Counted from the stretch's first letter, positions 51,852 to 62,207 are shown. The stretch: 64,000 nt of DNA from Blautia sp. OF03-15BH (GCF_003463065.1 NZ_QSCM01000001.1:62001-126000); one strand, 5' to 3'. The notes: a model not told the origin generated them from the letters alone. A program made the numbers and translations.

Positions 51852-53123
51852 TCAAAGTGGTTCCGGAACGGCTGACTTTTTGTCTATGCAGGCCCCCAGC
51901 ATTCTCAGATCTCCTGCCAGGTCCTCATAGCCCCTTTCCATGTATCCGTCATCCTGGATCCGTGTAGTCCCTTCTGCTCCAAGAGCAGCCAGGACCAGGG
52001 CAGCTCCGCCCCGGAGTTCTTTTGCCCGGACAAAGGCGCCACGAAGGGAAGAAACGCCCCGGATCCTGGCACGGTTCCCTTTTATTTCAAGATCTGCTCC
52101 CATCCGGCGAAGCTGATCCGCCGTCTGAAAACGTGCTTCAAAAATCCGTTCCTCGATCTCACTTCTCCCCTGTGCCACCGTCATGGCGGAAAGAAGCGCC
52201 GACTGAAGATCCGTTGGAAAGCCCGGATAAGGTCTCGTTGTCACTTTTCCAACCGGCAAAAAAGCTTCTCCTGCATCCAGAAAAATCTCTTCCGGAGCGG
52301 TCTTCACCACAGCTCCTGTCTTTCTTATCACATGCAGGACTTCTCCAAGGCTTCCTGCTTCCGCACCGGAAAGAAGTATCCTTCCTCTGGTCAGAACCCC
52401 TCCGAAGAGATAGGTGCCGGTCACGATCCGGTCAGTTCCGATGGTAAATTCACTGTCCTGCAAAGCTGTGACGCCTTCCACCCGGATGGTATCTGTTCCA
52501 TCCCCTTCAATGCGAGCGCCTTTTCCCCTCAGAAACCGGCAAAGTTCCGCGATCTCCGGCTCTTTTGCCGCTCCGGAAAGGACTGTCACTCCATCTGCCA
52601 GCACGGCAGCCAGGATCACATTTTCTGTAGTTCCCACGCTTGGAAAAGGGAGAACAAGTCCGGTACCGCAAAGACCGGTACTCCAGGCCTTCAGTAACTG
52701 CTCCTCTTCCTGAAATATTGCCCCCATCTGCGTGAGCAGGCGCAGATGAAGATCAATGGGGCGTTTCCCGATGGTACAGCCGCCCGGATAAGGCAGAACC
52801 GCTTCTTTGCATCTCCCCAGAAGACTGCCCAGAAAGATCACAGAGGAACGCATCTTCTCTCCCAGCTTTTCCGGGACTTTCGTTTCATTCAACCCCGCTG
52901 CATCCAGGATCAGCGTATCCTTTTCCCACCAGACCGTGCAGCCCAGGCTTTCCAGTATCTCAAGGGTATATCTGACATCTGTAATATCCGGACAGTTATG
53001 AAGCACTGTCCTCCCTTTGTGAAGCAAGGCTCCGGCCAGAACAGGCAGTGCCGCATTCTTGGAACCCTGGATCTTCACTGCCCCGTCAAGAGGCCTGCCG
53101 CCCGATACTTCATACCACGTCAA
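51852..53123 (-). CDS. murA: UDP-N-acetylglucosamine 1-carboxyvinyltransferase
   Basis: First committed step of peptidoglycan synthesis. 423 residues. KIQGSKNAALP (substrate loop), the fosfomycin-target Cys in PYPGGCTIGKRPIDLH, and the RTGTYLFGG-type segment TGTYLFGGVLTRG. Start is a TTG at 53123, 7 nt after GGGGG; the frame continues upstream through ftsW on false codons. Its place after ftsW, where murG is found in many genomes, is a local variation. Confidence 0.95.
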   Translation of the reverse strand: MTWYEVSGGRPLDGAVKIQGSKNAALPVLAGALLHKGRTVLHNCPDITDVRYTLEILESLGCTVWWEKDTLILDAAGLNETKVPEKLGEKMRSSVIFLGSLLGRCKEAVLPYPGGCTIGKRPIDLHLRLLTQMGAIFQEEEQLLKAWSTGLCGTGLVLPFPSVGTTENVILAAVLADGVTVLSGAAKEPEIAELCRFLRGKGARIEGDGTDTIRVEGVTALQDSEFTIGTDRIVTGTYLFGGVLTRGRILLSGAEAGSLGEVLHVIRKTGAVVKTAPEEIFLDAGEAFLPVGKVTTRPYPGFPTDLQSALLSAMTVAQGRSEIEERIFEARFQTADQLRRMGADLEIKGNRARIRGVSSLRGAFVRAKELRGGAALVLAALGAEGTTRIQDDGYMERGYEDLAGDLRMLGACIDKKSAVPEPL

Positions 53124-53166
53124 CGAACGTCCCCCGCTTTCTTCCCCTATACCACAGGGTATGCAG

Positions 53167-54261
53167 TCAGGAAAAATCCGTTCCTTTGCATTTCCGGCTG
53201 ATCCCCAGGACCAGCCCCATTTCAGCCAGGAGAAAAAGGATCGAAGTCCCGCCATAGCTGACAAAGGGCAGCGTAATGCCCGTATTCGGTATGGTATTGG
53301 TGACGACTGCCACATTCAGGATCACCTGAATGGCAATGTGTGCCATGACTCCTGCCGCAAGGAGAGAGCCGAAAAGATCCGGTGCATGGACAGCGATCAG
53401 AAAAAAACGCCAGATCAGCAGAAGAAAGAGAAGAAGCAGGATTCCTGCCCCGAAAAGCCCCAGTTCCTCACAGATGATGGAAAAGATCATATCATTCTGC
53501 GCCTCCGGAACAAAACCGAGCTTCTGAATGCTTCCGCCAAGGCCGGTACCGAACAGGCCGCCGGAACCAATGGCATAAAGTCCCTGGATCGTCTGGAAAC
53601 CTTTTTCATAGCTTTCCGGATTTCTCCAGATAGCGATCCTTTCCAGACGGTAACTCTCCATTCCCAGAAAAATTCCCATAAAACCGGCTCCCGCCCCGAA
53701 AAGACCTGCAAAAGGCAGATAAGAAGGGCTGGATACAAAAACCAGGATCACAGCAATGCCAAGGATAATGACCGCCGTGCTGAGATTGCTGGTCCCTACC
53801 AGTCCTACAATGGGCAGGATCAGGATCAGCGTCCGGAAGAGCTCCAGCATTCCTTTTTTCTTGTTCTCCCGCCTGCTGATGACCCTGGCCAGAAATAAGA
53901 TCACGGCAGGTTTCGCAAACTCTGACGGCTGAAAGGACAGCGGACCAAGGCTCAGCCACCGTCTGGATCCATTGATGGAGGCTCCCACAAAAAGTACCAG
54001 GGTAGACAGAACAAGCGACAGCAGATACGCCGCTACTCCCCATTTTTCCAGCCGGTGATAATCCAGTTCTGCTGCCAGATACAGGACAGCAAGCCCCAGC
54101 ACGGTGGCAAAAAGCTGTTTTTTAAAATAACTGGCAGGATCAGAAAACTTCACCTGCCCGTTGTATGCACTTGTACTTAAAAGGACGGTCAGCCCGAACA
54201 AAAGCAGGATGACCACCAGTATCAGGAGTGTGTGATCCACTGTCCCTTTTTTCCGGTCCAT
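53167..54261 (-). CDS. ftsW: SEDS peptidoglycan polymerase FtsW/SpoVE
   Basis: 364 residues with about ten membrane helices. SEDS features: GASINGSRRWLSLGPLSFQPSEFAK, and the C-terminal NTGITLPFVSYGGTS. Works with a class B PBP at the septum. FtsW and SpoVE cannot be separated from sequence alone; the position after murD fits both. Lies 18 bp after murD. Confidence 0.96.
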   Translation of the reverse strand: MDRKKGTVDHTLLILVVILLLFGLTVLLSTSAYNGQVKFSDPASYFKKQLFATVLGLAVLYLAAELDYHRLEKWGVAAYLLSLVLSTLVLFVGASINGSRRWLSLGPLSFQPSEFAKPAVILFLARVISRRENKKKGMLELFRTLILILPIVGLVGTSNLSTAVIILGIAVILVFVSSPSYLPFAGLFGAGAGFMGIFLGMESYRLERIAIWRNPESYEKGFQTIQGLYAIGSGGLFGTGLGGSIQKLGFVPEAQNDMIFSIICEELGLFGAGILLLLFLLLIWRFFLIAVHAPDLFGSLLAAGVMAHIAIQVILNVAVVTNTIPNTGITLPFVSYGGTSILFLLAEMGLVLGISRKCKGTDFS

Positions 54262-54279
54262 GGCACCCCCTGTTTCACT

Positions 54280-55635
54280 TTACAGCTGATTTACAAATTC
54301 CTTGAACTGCTTTCCGCGGACCTCATAGCTCGGGAACATATCCCAGCTTGCACAGGCCGGTGAAAGCAGGACCGCCTCTCCGCTTCCGGCATGGGAAGCA
54401 CAGAATTCCACTGCCTCTTTGAGAGAATTTACAAAATAGACCGGCTCAAACCCACAGGCTGCAGCCGCTTCTGCGATCTTCTCCTTTGTGGCGCCCAGAA
54501 GAACCAGGCCCTTTACTTTTCCATCAAAGGCACGGATCCATTCCTCATAGGAGGAACCCTTGTCGTAACCGCCGCCGATGAGCCAGGTGGGCCGGTTCAT
54601 CGCCTGAATGCCTTTGATCGCCGCATCCGGGTTGGTCCCCTTGGAATCATTATAATAGGCAACGCCGTTTTTCTCCGTCACATACTCGATCCGGTGTTCC
54701 ACCGCATGGAAGCGGAGCAGTGCATAACGGATCTCTTCCAGACTGACACCATAGGCCAGAGCCATGGCAACTGCCGCCATAACGTTTTCAAAGTTATGAA
54801 GACCTAAGAGGTTCAGTTCATCCGTATCACAGATCTTGGTAAGAACCGTACCGTCATGGTAGAAGATTGCGCCGTTTTCATAATACATTCCCTGATTCAG
54901 CTTACGTGCGCTGGAGAAAAATATGACTTTTGTTTTCAGCGTCTCCCCGAATTTTCTTAAAACCTCATCCTCATAGTTCAGGACACAGGTATCTTCTGCC
55001 GTCTGATTGGCTGTAATGAGTTCCTTCACCCGTATGTACTCTTCCATCGTATGATGACGGTTCAGATGATCCGGAGTGATGTTCAGGATCGCACTGACCT
55101 TCGGATGAAAATGCTCTGTGGTCTCCAGCTGGAAGCTGCTGATCTCTGCCACAGTGACAGAATCCTCCTTCATCTCTTCCACTGCTGCCGTGTAAGGGTT
55201 TCCGATATTTCCCACCACAAAAACAGAACTTCTGGCATGTTCCATAATGGCACCCAGAAGACTGGTGGTCGTCGTCTTTCCGTTGGTTCCCGTAATCGCC
55301 AGCACATCGCCCTTTCCAAAAGCGTACGCCAGTTCCACTTCTCCCCAGATCTTCAGACCTTTTTCCTTAAAATGGAGAACCAGGGGAAGATCCGTGGGGA
55401 CACCGGGGCTTAGAACCACCAGAGATAGTCTGTCGATCTCTTCCTCCGGCAGGTTTCCGACAAAGATCTCTGCCTTCGTTCCCTCTCTCAGCTGACTTTT
55501 TACCGCAGCCGGATCTGTTTTCTCATTTCCGTCATAGAGAACCGGAATGCTTCCCATGTCCTCCAGAAGTTTTGCGGCTCCGATACCGCTCTTTCCCGTG
55601 CCGAATACCAGCACACGTTTTTCTTTCAAATCCAT
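54280..55635 (-). CDS. murD: UDP-N-acetylmuramoylalanine-D-glutamate ligase
   Basis: Adds D-glutamate to UDP-MurNAc-Ala. 451 residues. P-loop GTNGKTTTTSLLG, AEISSFQLET, NITPDHLNRH, and C-terminal YNDSKGTNPDA. N-terminal FGTGKSGIGAAKLLED Rossmann domain. Between mraY and ftsW. Confidence 0.97.
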   Translation of the reverse strand: MDLKEKRVLVFGTGKSGIGAAKLLEDMGSIPVLYDGNEKTDPAAVKSQLREGTKAEIFVGNLPEEEIDRLSLVVLSPGVPTDLPLVLHFKEKGLKIWGEVELAYAFGKGDVLAITGTNGKTTTTSLLGAIMEHARSSVFVVGNIGNPYTAAVEEMKEDSVTVAEISSFQLETTEHFHPKVSAILNITPDHLNRHHTMEEYIRVKELITANQTAEDTCVLNYEDEVLRKFGETLKTKVIFFSSARKLNQGMYYENGAIFYHDGTVLTKICDTDELNLLGLHNFENVMAAVAMALAYGVSLEEIRYALLRFHAVEHRIEYVTEKNGVAYYNDSKGTNPDAAIKGIQAMNRPTWLIGGGYDKGSSYEEWIRAFDGKVKGLVLLGATKEKIAEAAAACGFEPVYFVNSLKEAVEFCASHAGSGEAVLLSPACASWDMFPSYEVRGKQFKEFVNQL

Positions 55636-55664
55636 GATATCCTCCTAGAATAAACCACCCTTAC

Positions 55665-56639
55665 TCAGCGGAGCAGCAAAAGCCCCACGATGCACAGAAG
55701 CATGGTAACGGTAGAAAATACGGCAACGATCCGTGTCTCAGACCAGCCGCAAAGCTCAAAATGATGATGGATCGGCGCCATTTTAAAGAAACGCTTTCCA
55801 CCTGTCTTTTTAAAATAAGTCACCTGGATGATAACAGAAAGGACCTCGACCAGATAGATCAGACCGACAATCAGGATGATCCAGGGCATGCGGAGCATAT
55901 AGGCAGAGCCTGCCACAAAACCGCCCAGAGCCAGTGATCCGGTATCTCCCATAAATACCTGTGCCGGATGCACATTAAACAGCAGAAAGCCCAGAAGTGC
56001 TCCTGCCACAGCTGCTGTCACCGGCTCAATGCCGCCTCCGAGAACCAGAGAAGCGATCGTAAAGAAGACAGCTACCACAGCCGTCACACTGGAAGCCAGA
56101 CCATCCAGACCATCGGTAAAATTCACGCCGTTATCCGTTCCGATGATGGCAAAGTAAGCCAGAGGGACCGTGATCCATTTGATATCCAGTACATAATCAG
56201 TAAACGGAAGAACCATCGTCAGACCGCTCTCGTCCTTCAGGATCATGTAGATCACAAAAACAGTGGTCACTGCCAGCTGACAGAACATCTTCTGCTTGGG
56301 AAGGAGTCCGTCGGAACGCTTCAGCACCACCTTCAGATAATCATCCAGAAAACCGATGATCCCAAAGCCCAGCGTCAGAAACAGGACCGGAATGATCCTG
56401 GGATAACGACCCACAAAAAACAGACAGGTCACCAGAACACTGATCAGAATGATGGTTCCGCCCATGGTAGGAGTCCCTGCTTTCTTCAGATGGGACTGAA
56501 CGCCCTCGGCTCTTTCTGTCTGTCCAACCTTCAGTTTCCGAAGGAAGGGAATGACAAACGGACTTAATGCCACACTGACCGCAAAGGCGATGAGCAGCGG
56601 GAGCATCACGGAATGAATGATTTCTGTACTTATAACCAT
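55665..56639 (-). CDS. mraY: Phospho-N-acetylmuramoyl-pentapeptide transferase
   Basis: Makes lipid I at the membrane. 324 residues, ten helices. Catalytic FLDDYLKV, NFTDGLDGLASS, and C-terminal PIHHHFELCGWSE. ATG with AGAGGTG 4 nt upstream. Confidence 0.98.
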   Translation of the reverse strand: MVISTEIIHSVMLPLLIAFAVSVALSPFVIPFLRKLKVGQTERAEGVQSHLKKAGTPTMGGTIILISVLVTCLFFVGRYPRIIPVLFLTLGFGIIGFLDDYLKVVLKRSDGLLPKQKMFCQLAVTTVFVIYMILKDESGLTMVLPFTDYVLDIKWITVPLAYFAIIGTDNGVNFTDGLDGLASSVTAVVAVFFTIASLVLGGGIEPVTAAVAGALLGFLLFNVHPAQVFMGDTGSLALGGFVAGSAYMLRMPWIILIVGLIYLVEVLSVIIQVTYFKKTGGKRFFKMAPIHHHFELCGWSETRIVAVFSTVTMLLCIVGLLLLR

Positions 56640-56713
56640 TTTGCACCTCTTTAATCTTTATTTTTTCGAATAGTTACAGTATACGTCTTTTTTCCCTATT
56701 ACGCAAGGTTTTC

Positions 56714-58471
56714 TTACCCTGCCTCTCCCTGTACATCCGTCACAGGCTCTTCCCGTTTCACTCCCAGGTAAGGCAGGATATTTTCAAAGATATCCCGGAT
56801 CACCGGCGCTGCCACCGTGCCGCCGTAATAGACTCCCTGCGGATCGTGAATGACACAGATCCCCAGTACGGTTGGATTTTCTGCAGGAGTAAACCCCAGA
56901 AACGAAGAAATATAACGGTGTGCACTTCTCGGTATAGTCTCCGAAGTAGCCGTTTTCCCGCCGATGGAATACCCTTCGATGGCGGCATTTTTCCCGGAAC
57001 CTTCACTCACCACTTCTTTCAGAATCCCACGGACCGTCTCTGAAGTCTCTTCTGAAAGGATCCGTTCTCCCTGTGGATATTCCAAAACTTTTAAAAGTGT
57101 CCCATCCCGTTTCCGTACCTGAATGCCAAAATGAGGCGTCACTCTTCTGCCGCCATTGATCAGGGAGCTTACCGTTGCTGCCAGCTGTACCGGAGTCACC
57201 TGAAAGGACTGTCCAAAGGAAACGGTAGCCAGTTCTACCAGTCCCATATTTTCCTTCTGATGCATGATCGTCCCTGCTTCTCCCGGAAGATCGATGCCAG
57301 TCTTTTTCAGCAGTCCGAACTGCTGAAAATAGCGGTAATAGATGTCGATCCCCAGCCGGAGCCCTACCGTGATGAACACCGGATTACAGGAATTCATGGC
57401 TCCATGGACAAAATCCTCACTTCCATGACCGCCCACCTTATGGCAGCGGATCCTCCGGTCCTCCACGATACAGTAACCGGGGCAGTAAAAGGAATCCGAC
57501 GGATGGACCACACCTTCTTCCAGGCCGGCCGCCATGGTGATGATCTTGAAAACAGAGCCCGGCTCATACGTATCATTGATACAGCCGTTTCTCCACATAC
57601 GGTTCCTGGCATCCTGAAGTTCCTGTTCCGTCATCCCCGCCGTATCCAGTGTGCCCGGATCAAACGGTGCATTGAGATCAAATTCCGGTACATTGACACA
57701 GGCATAGATCTCCCCGTTCTGCGGATTCATAAGAAGGATCGATACTTTTTCCGCCTGCTTCTCTTCCATGACCTTCCGCGCCGCCTGTTCCGCATATTCC
57801 TGAATGTTCCGGTCGAGACTGAGCACCAGATCATTTCCGGCCACAGCCTCTTTTCTCGCTTCCCCGGCATCTGCCAGTTCCACTCCTCTGGCATCTGTGA
57901 GTGTCAGGATCTTTCCATCCGTCCCCTTCAGTACCGCTTCGTATTCCACCTCCAGGCCGATGATCCCCTGATTGTCACTTCCGGTAAAGCCCAGTACTTT
58001 GGATGCCAGGCTCCCGTATGGATAATACCTTTTGAAATCCTCATCCACCTTTACACCGGCCAGATTGTATTTCCGGATCCTGTCGCCGGTCTCCTTCGGT
58101 ACATTAGTCCGGATCCTTTCCAGTGCACTGACCTTTTCCACCCGTTTCCGTACCTTGTCTTCCGCAAGCTCCAGTTCTTTTGCGAGTACACGGATGACTT
58201 CCTCCGGATCCTTCAGCTGGTTATGTACCACAGAGACCGTACAGACCGGCTGATTATCCGCCAGCACTGTCCCGTTAACATCCAGGATCCGTCCTCTGGC
58301 CGCCTTGATATCCCGTTCTCTTTCATGAAGATCCGCAGCCTTTTTATAATAATATTCCGAACGGAACAGCATCAGCCAGGCCAGACGCCCCACCAGCCCA
58401 AGCAGCATGACTGCACAGAGAACGAAAACCAGCAGGATCTTTTTTTTATGAAAAATCTTCAGTGAGGACAT
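56714..58471 (-). CDS. Class B penicillin-binding protein, SpoVD-like
   Basis: 585 residues: one N-terminal helix, PBP dimer domain and transpeptidase domain. Active-site motifs: EPGSVFKIIT (SxxK), MNSCNPVF (SxN) and GGKTATSE. The last is KTA instead of the usual KTG. The SpoVD-like assignment rests on order (second PBP in the cluster) and on this GGKTATS motif, which I recall from clostridial SpoVD proteins. No PASTA domain. Probably spore-cortex or division transpeptidase. Confidence 0.87.
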   Translation of the reverse strand: MSSLKIFHKKKILLVFVLCAVMLLGLVGRLAWLMLFRSEYYYKKAADLHERERDIKAARGRILDVNGTVLADNQPVCTVSVVHNQLKDPEEVIRVLAKELELAEDKVRKRVEKVSALERIRTNVPKETGDRIRKYNLAGVKVDEDFKRYYPYGSLASKVLGFTGSDNQGIIGLEVEYEAVLKGTDGKILTLTDARGVELADAGEARKEAVAGNDLVLSLDRNIQEYAEQAARKVMEEKQAEKVSILLMNPQNGEIYACVNVPEFDLNAPFDPGTLDTAGMTEQELQDARNRMWRNGCINDTYEPGSVFKIITMAAGLEEGVVHPSDSFYCPGYCIVEDRRIRCHKVGGHGSEDFVHGAMNSCNPVFITVGLRLGIDIYYRYFQQFGLLKKTGIDLPGEAGTIMHQKENMGLVELATVSFGQSFQVTPVQLAATVSSLINGGRRVTPHFGIQVRKRDGTLLKVLEYPQGERILSEETSETVRGILKEVVSEGSGKNAAIEGYSIGGKTATSETIPRSAHRYISSFLGFTPAENPTVLGICVIHDPQGVYYGGTVAAPVIRDIFENILPYLGVKREEPVTDVQGEAG

Positions 58472-58530
58472 AAAAAACCTCCGGAAAAGCTTTCTATTAT
58501 GTATAGTCGCTTTTCCGAAGGTCTATGCTT

Positions 58531-60645
58531 TTATTCTTCTCCCAGATCTTCTCTGGTGATACCGGCGTTATCCGGTACGCCTTCCTGCTGTTCTTCCTCT
58601 GTCTTCTCTGCAGGAGGATTGGAAATATTGGGGTTATCTGCCACCTGGCTGTCCGCACTCTGAATCACATTTCCGTCTTCATCCGTTTCCGGTGTCTCTG
58701 TTTCTGTGATTCTTCCGGCCTCTGCCTCTTCTCTGGTGATTCCATGATCTGCCAGCTCCTCATCGGTATATTCCTCTGTTACAGGAATATTGAGATATGG
58801 CAGGATTTCCATGAGGATCTTTCTGGACATGACATGAGGATATCCGCCCTGGGTCTGATCGTCTACATTCGGCTCATCCACAACCGAATAGATCATCACC
58901 TCAGGATCATTGATGGGCGCAGCTCCGATAAAGGAAACGATATAACGTCCCTGCCAGCGCTGTCCGTTCTCCGGATTGATCTTCTCGGCAGTACCCGTTT
59001 TTCCGCCCACCCGGTAACCGGGCACCCAGGCCTTCCGGCCGGTTCCGTAAAGAACACCCATCTCCAGAGCTTCCTGAAGCACTTTGGAGGTCGATGCAGA
59101 AATAGGCTGACGCAGAAGAATGGGATCATTGGTCTTTACCACGCCTCCCTGGTCGTTTAGGATCTGCTTTACCATATGGGGCTGATAATAATAACCTCCA
59201 TTGACTACTGCACAGAAGGCAGCCGCCTCCTGGATCATCGTACAGGTAAAACCCTGACCGAAGGTGTTCGTCGCAAGCTCTACCTCATGCATATTTTCTG
59301 TGCTGTAAAGACTTCCGATATTCTCATTGGGAAGATCGATGCCGGTACGGCTTCCAAAGTTAAAAAGGCGCTGATATTTACAGAATTTCTCCACCCCCAG
59401 CTGGTAACCGATCTGCATCAGTGCATCATTACAGGAATTCTGAATGGCTTCCCGTACGGTCTCCATGCCATGACCGTTAACATTGTCACAGTTGATCCTG
59501 GTATCTGTGATGAACTCATAACCGTCACAGTAAAAAGTATCATCCGGATCAATCGAACCTGTCTCAATGGCCGATGAAACTGTGATCGGTTTAAACGTGG
59601 AACCCGGTTCAAAAGCATAGGAAACACAGAAGTTACTCCAGAGATCATTGTAAACCTCCGCTTTTTCCTCATCCGTCAATGTCTCCAGATCTTTCTCCTC
59701 ATACCAGGAGCTCACATCATAAGGATCACTCAGATCATAGCTGTGGTTGGTCGCCATGGCATAGATCTCACCGGTTTTTGGATTCATGACGATCACTGCG
59801 ATATTTTTCGCTCCGTGACCGTTCAGTTCCTGGTTGGGACCGTCACTGAGTTCTTCATCCAGCTGTTTGATGTATTTTTCCACGATCTGCTGAATGTTCA
59901 CATCCAGCGTGGACACCAGGCTGTAGCCGTTCTCCGGTTCGATGACCGTACGCTGCAGCTCGGAATCTTCATTGAGATAGCCGAACTCCCGGCCGTTTAC
60001 ACCATTGAGTACATCCGTATAGTACGACTCCAGACCTACGATACCATCACTGAGATCATTGGAAAAGCCTACCACCGTACTGGCCAGGGATTTCATCGGA
60101 TACTCCCGGACATAGTTCTCTTCAAACCAGATTCCCTGCACATTCTGCCGCTCGGCAATCTCTTTTTCGGTAAGATCTTCTCCCGAAGTGGAGATAGAGG
60201 TCTCATAGGCATCTTTTTCTTCCTGTGTGACCTTTTTTTTCAAAATCTGATACTGGCTGTTTCTGGTCGCCTCCGCTGTGATCAGGCTTCGAAGCTCTGT
60301 TTCATCCAGTCCGAAAGAAGCAGCCAGTGCTTTTACCGTAGGCTCCAGATAAGCCTCTTTTTCATTGACTGCCTTACAGTCCAGGATCACCGTGTAAACC
60401 TTTTCGCTTCTGGCAAGTACATTCCCGTTCCGGTCCCGGATCTCTCCTCGCCGGTAAGGAATGCTTCTGCTGTCATACTCCTTCTGGGAGAGTACCTGTT
60501 TGGCATATTTATCGCCACTCTTGATGTTGATGTAGGCGATCCTCAGATTTAATATCACTAAAACCAACAAAACAAATGCAAAAACGCCCAGAAGCTTTTT
60601 TTGCATTTGTTTATCAAATTTCTGCTTTCTTCTTCTTTTTTTCAA
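58531..60645 (-). CDS. ftsI: Class B penicillin-binding protein FtsI/PBP2-like
   Basis: 704 residues: basic N-terminus, one membrane helix, dimerisation domain, transpeptidase domain with EPGSTFKPIT (SxxK), NSCNDALM (SxN) and VGGKTGTAEK, so all motifs are canonical, then an acidic tail of about 90 residues (TETETPETDEDGN, EKTEEEQQEG). Start is a TTG at 60645 with AGGTGG 5 nt upstream. It follows ftsL by 16 bp, as expected for the divisome transpeptidase. Confidence 0.93.
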   Translation of the reverse strand: MKKRRRKQKFDKQMQKKLLGVFAFVLLVLVILNLRIAYINIKSGDKYAKQVLSQKEYDSRSIPYRRGEIRDRNGNVLARSEKVYTVILDCKAVNEKEAYLEPTVKALAASFGLDETELRSLITAEATRNSQYQILKKKVTQEEKDAYETSISTSGEDLTEKEIAERQNVQGIWFEENYVREYPMKSLASTVVGFSNDLSDGIVGLESYYTDVLNGVNGREFGYLNEDSELQRTVIEPENGYSLVSTLDVNIQQIVEKYIKQLDEELSDGPNQELNGHGAKNIAVIVMNPKTGEIYAMATNHSYDLSDPYDVSSWYEEKDLETLTDEEKAEVYNDLWSNFCVSYAFEPGSTFKPITVSSAIETGSIDPDDTFYCDGYEFITDTRINCDNVNGHGMETVREAIQNSCNDALMQIGYQLGVEKFCKYQRLFNFGSRTGIDLPNENIGSLYSTENMHEVELATNTFGQGFTCTMIQEAAAFCAVVNGGYYYQPHMVKQILNDQGGVVKTNDPILLRQPISASTSKVLQEALEMGVLYGTGRKAWVPGYRVGGKTGTAEKINPENGQRWQGRYIVSFIGAAPINDPEVMIYSVVDEPNVDDQTQGGYPHVMSRKILMEILPYLNIPVTEEYTDEELADHGITREEAEAGRITETETPETDEDGNVIQSADSQVADNPNISNPPAEKTEEEQQEGVPDNAGITREDLGEE

Positions 60646-60661
60646 TCAAACCACCTGTATA

Positions 60662-61210
60662 CTATTCCTTCGGCACTTCCTCGTACTGACGGACATAATC
60701 TTTGTCCTGTTTGTCGTAAGTAACGATCTGATCCTGGTTTGCGTAAACCATGCCAAGCTCATTGATGGCAATATCGCGGATCGCATCCAGATCCACGGAA
60801 GAAACTGCTTTAGAATAAGCTGCATCGTTCGACAGCTTCAAGTCACTGTAAGAACTCTCCATTCTGGAAATCTCTTTTCTGGATTCCGTCACCTGCGCCT
60901 GCAGTTTCAGATAATTGACACAGATAAACAGACAGGCTACAGCGGCAATACTCAAAAAGCCCACATAGCCCATATTCATCTGAAAAGCTCTGGCTCTGGC
61001 CCTGCGTCTGGCAAGTGCCTTCTGCCTGGTTTTCGGCCGGCTCTGGCTGTTTTTCCTCTGCGGTGCCTGCTGTCTCTTCTCCGGTGCATAATGCCGCTGC
61101 GGCATTTCATCCGGCACTGCCTGTTCATACTGTGAAAGTTTTCTCACGGCGGTACCTTCGATATAAGCTCCACGGTTTATTTTTTTGTGAGTGTTCATCT
61201 GGCTCCCCAT
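60662..61210 (-). CDS. ftsL: Cell-division protein FtsL
   Basis: 182 residues, longer than typical FtsL because of a basic, Arg/Gln-rich cytosolic N-terminus of about 75 residues (KTRQKALARRRARARAF). One membrane helix (about 80-100) is followed by a coiled coil (KLQAQVTESRKEISRMESSY) ending in ELGMVYANQDQIV. Scaffold that joins FtsQ and the FtsWI complex. Sequence conservation is low in this family; position between rsmH and ftsI supports the call. Confidence 0.9.
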   Translation of the reverse strand: MGSQMNTHKKINRGAYIEGTAVRKLSQYEQAVPDEMPQRHYAPEKRQQAPQRKNSQSRPKTRQKALARRRARARAFQMNMGYVGFLSIAAVACLFICVNYLKLQAQVTESRKEISRMESSYSDLKLSNDAAYSKAVSSVDLDAIRDIAINELGMVYANQDQIVTYDKQDKDYVRQYEEVPKE

Positions 61211-61247
61211 GATATCTCTCCTTTCACCCGGTCATTGCCTGCCTTCC

Positions 61248-62192
61248 TCAGAGAATGATCTTCCGTTCAAAAACTCTGAGTTTGGAACTCTTGGAACGCT
61301 TGTTTTCCTCCAGTTCCTCTTCACTTGGAATAATCGGTTTTCTTGTTATAACCTTTCCCTTGGATTTCCTTCCGCACACACAGACAGGAAACTCTTTGGG
61401 ACAGATACAAGGATCTTCGTTTTCTTTAAAAATATTCTTTACGATACGGTCTTCCAGAGAATGGAAGGTGATCACTGCGATCCTGCCTCCGTCATCCAGA
61501 AGATCGATCATATCTCCAAGGGAATCTTTCAGTACATCCAGTTCCCTGTTCAGTTCGATTCGAATCGCCTGAAAGGTTCTTTTGGCCGGGTGTCCGCCTA
61601 CGGCACGGACTTTCATCGGAATCGCTGCTTTTATCACTTGAATTAACTCCCCAGTTGTTTCCAATGTTTTTTCACTTCTCGCGCTGACGATGTGTTTTGC
61701 GATATTTTTCGCAAATTTGTCCTCTCCGTAATCCCGGATGATCCGATACAGCTCACTCTCGCTGTAGCCATTGACAATATCTCTGGCTGTCATTGTCTGT
61801 CTCTGATCCATCCGCATATCCAGTGGGGCATCCTCCCGATAAGTGAAACCGCGTTCCGCGTTATCCAGCTGATAGGATGAGACTCCCAGGTCCAAAAGAA
61901 TTCCGTCCACTGCTGTAATGTGTAATTTTGTCAGTTCTGCCCTCATATTGCAGTAATTACTGCGAATGATGGTCACTTTATCCTTAAACTCCCCTAAGCG
62001 CACCCGTGCAGCTTCTATGGCAGCTTCGTCCTGGTCGATCCCGATAAGGCGGCCTTTGTCCGAAAGCCTGCGGCAGATCTCATAAGAATGTCCGCCGCCG
62101 CCCAATGTGCCATCCACGTAGATACCGTCCGGTCGGATGTTCAGTGACTCCATACACTCACTGAGCAGTACAGATTGATGTTTAAATTCCAT
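61248..62192 (-). CDS. rsmH: 16S rRNA m4C1402 methyltransferase RsmH
   Basis: SAM-dependent methylation of C1402 in the ribosomal P site. 314 residues. HQSVLLSECMESL, SAM loop DGTLGGGGHS, GILLDLGVSSYQLD, and the C-terminal ITFHSLEDRIVK. 15 bp after mraZ. Confidence 0.98.
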   Translation of the reverse strand: MEFKHQSVLLSECMESLNIRPDGIYVDGTLGGGGHSYEICRRLSDKGRLIGIDQDEAAIEAARVRLGEFKDKVTIIRSNYCNMRAELTKLHITAVDGILLDLGVSSYQLDNAERGFTYREDAPLDMRMDQRQTMTARDIVNGYSESELYRIIRDYGEDKFAKNIAKHIVSARSEKTLETTGELIQVIKAAIPMKVRAVGGHPAKRTFQAIRIELNRELDVLKDSLGDMIDLLDDGGRIAVITFHSLEDRIVKNIFKENEDPCICPKEFPVCVCGRKSKGKVITRKPIIPSEEELEENKRSKSSKLRVFERKIIL

Positions 62193-62207
62193 ATTGTCCT
62201 CCCCTGA

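Noticed and set aside
53124..53315. Upstream extension of murA into ftsW
   Set aside because: The MurA family N-terminus begins at the TTG at 53123 with its own ribosome site; the extension is ftsW in another frame.
57131..58465. 444-codon plus-strand frame
   Set aside because: Antisense of the SpoVD-like PBP gene; no ribosome site.
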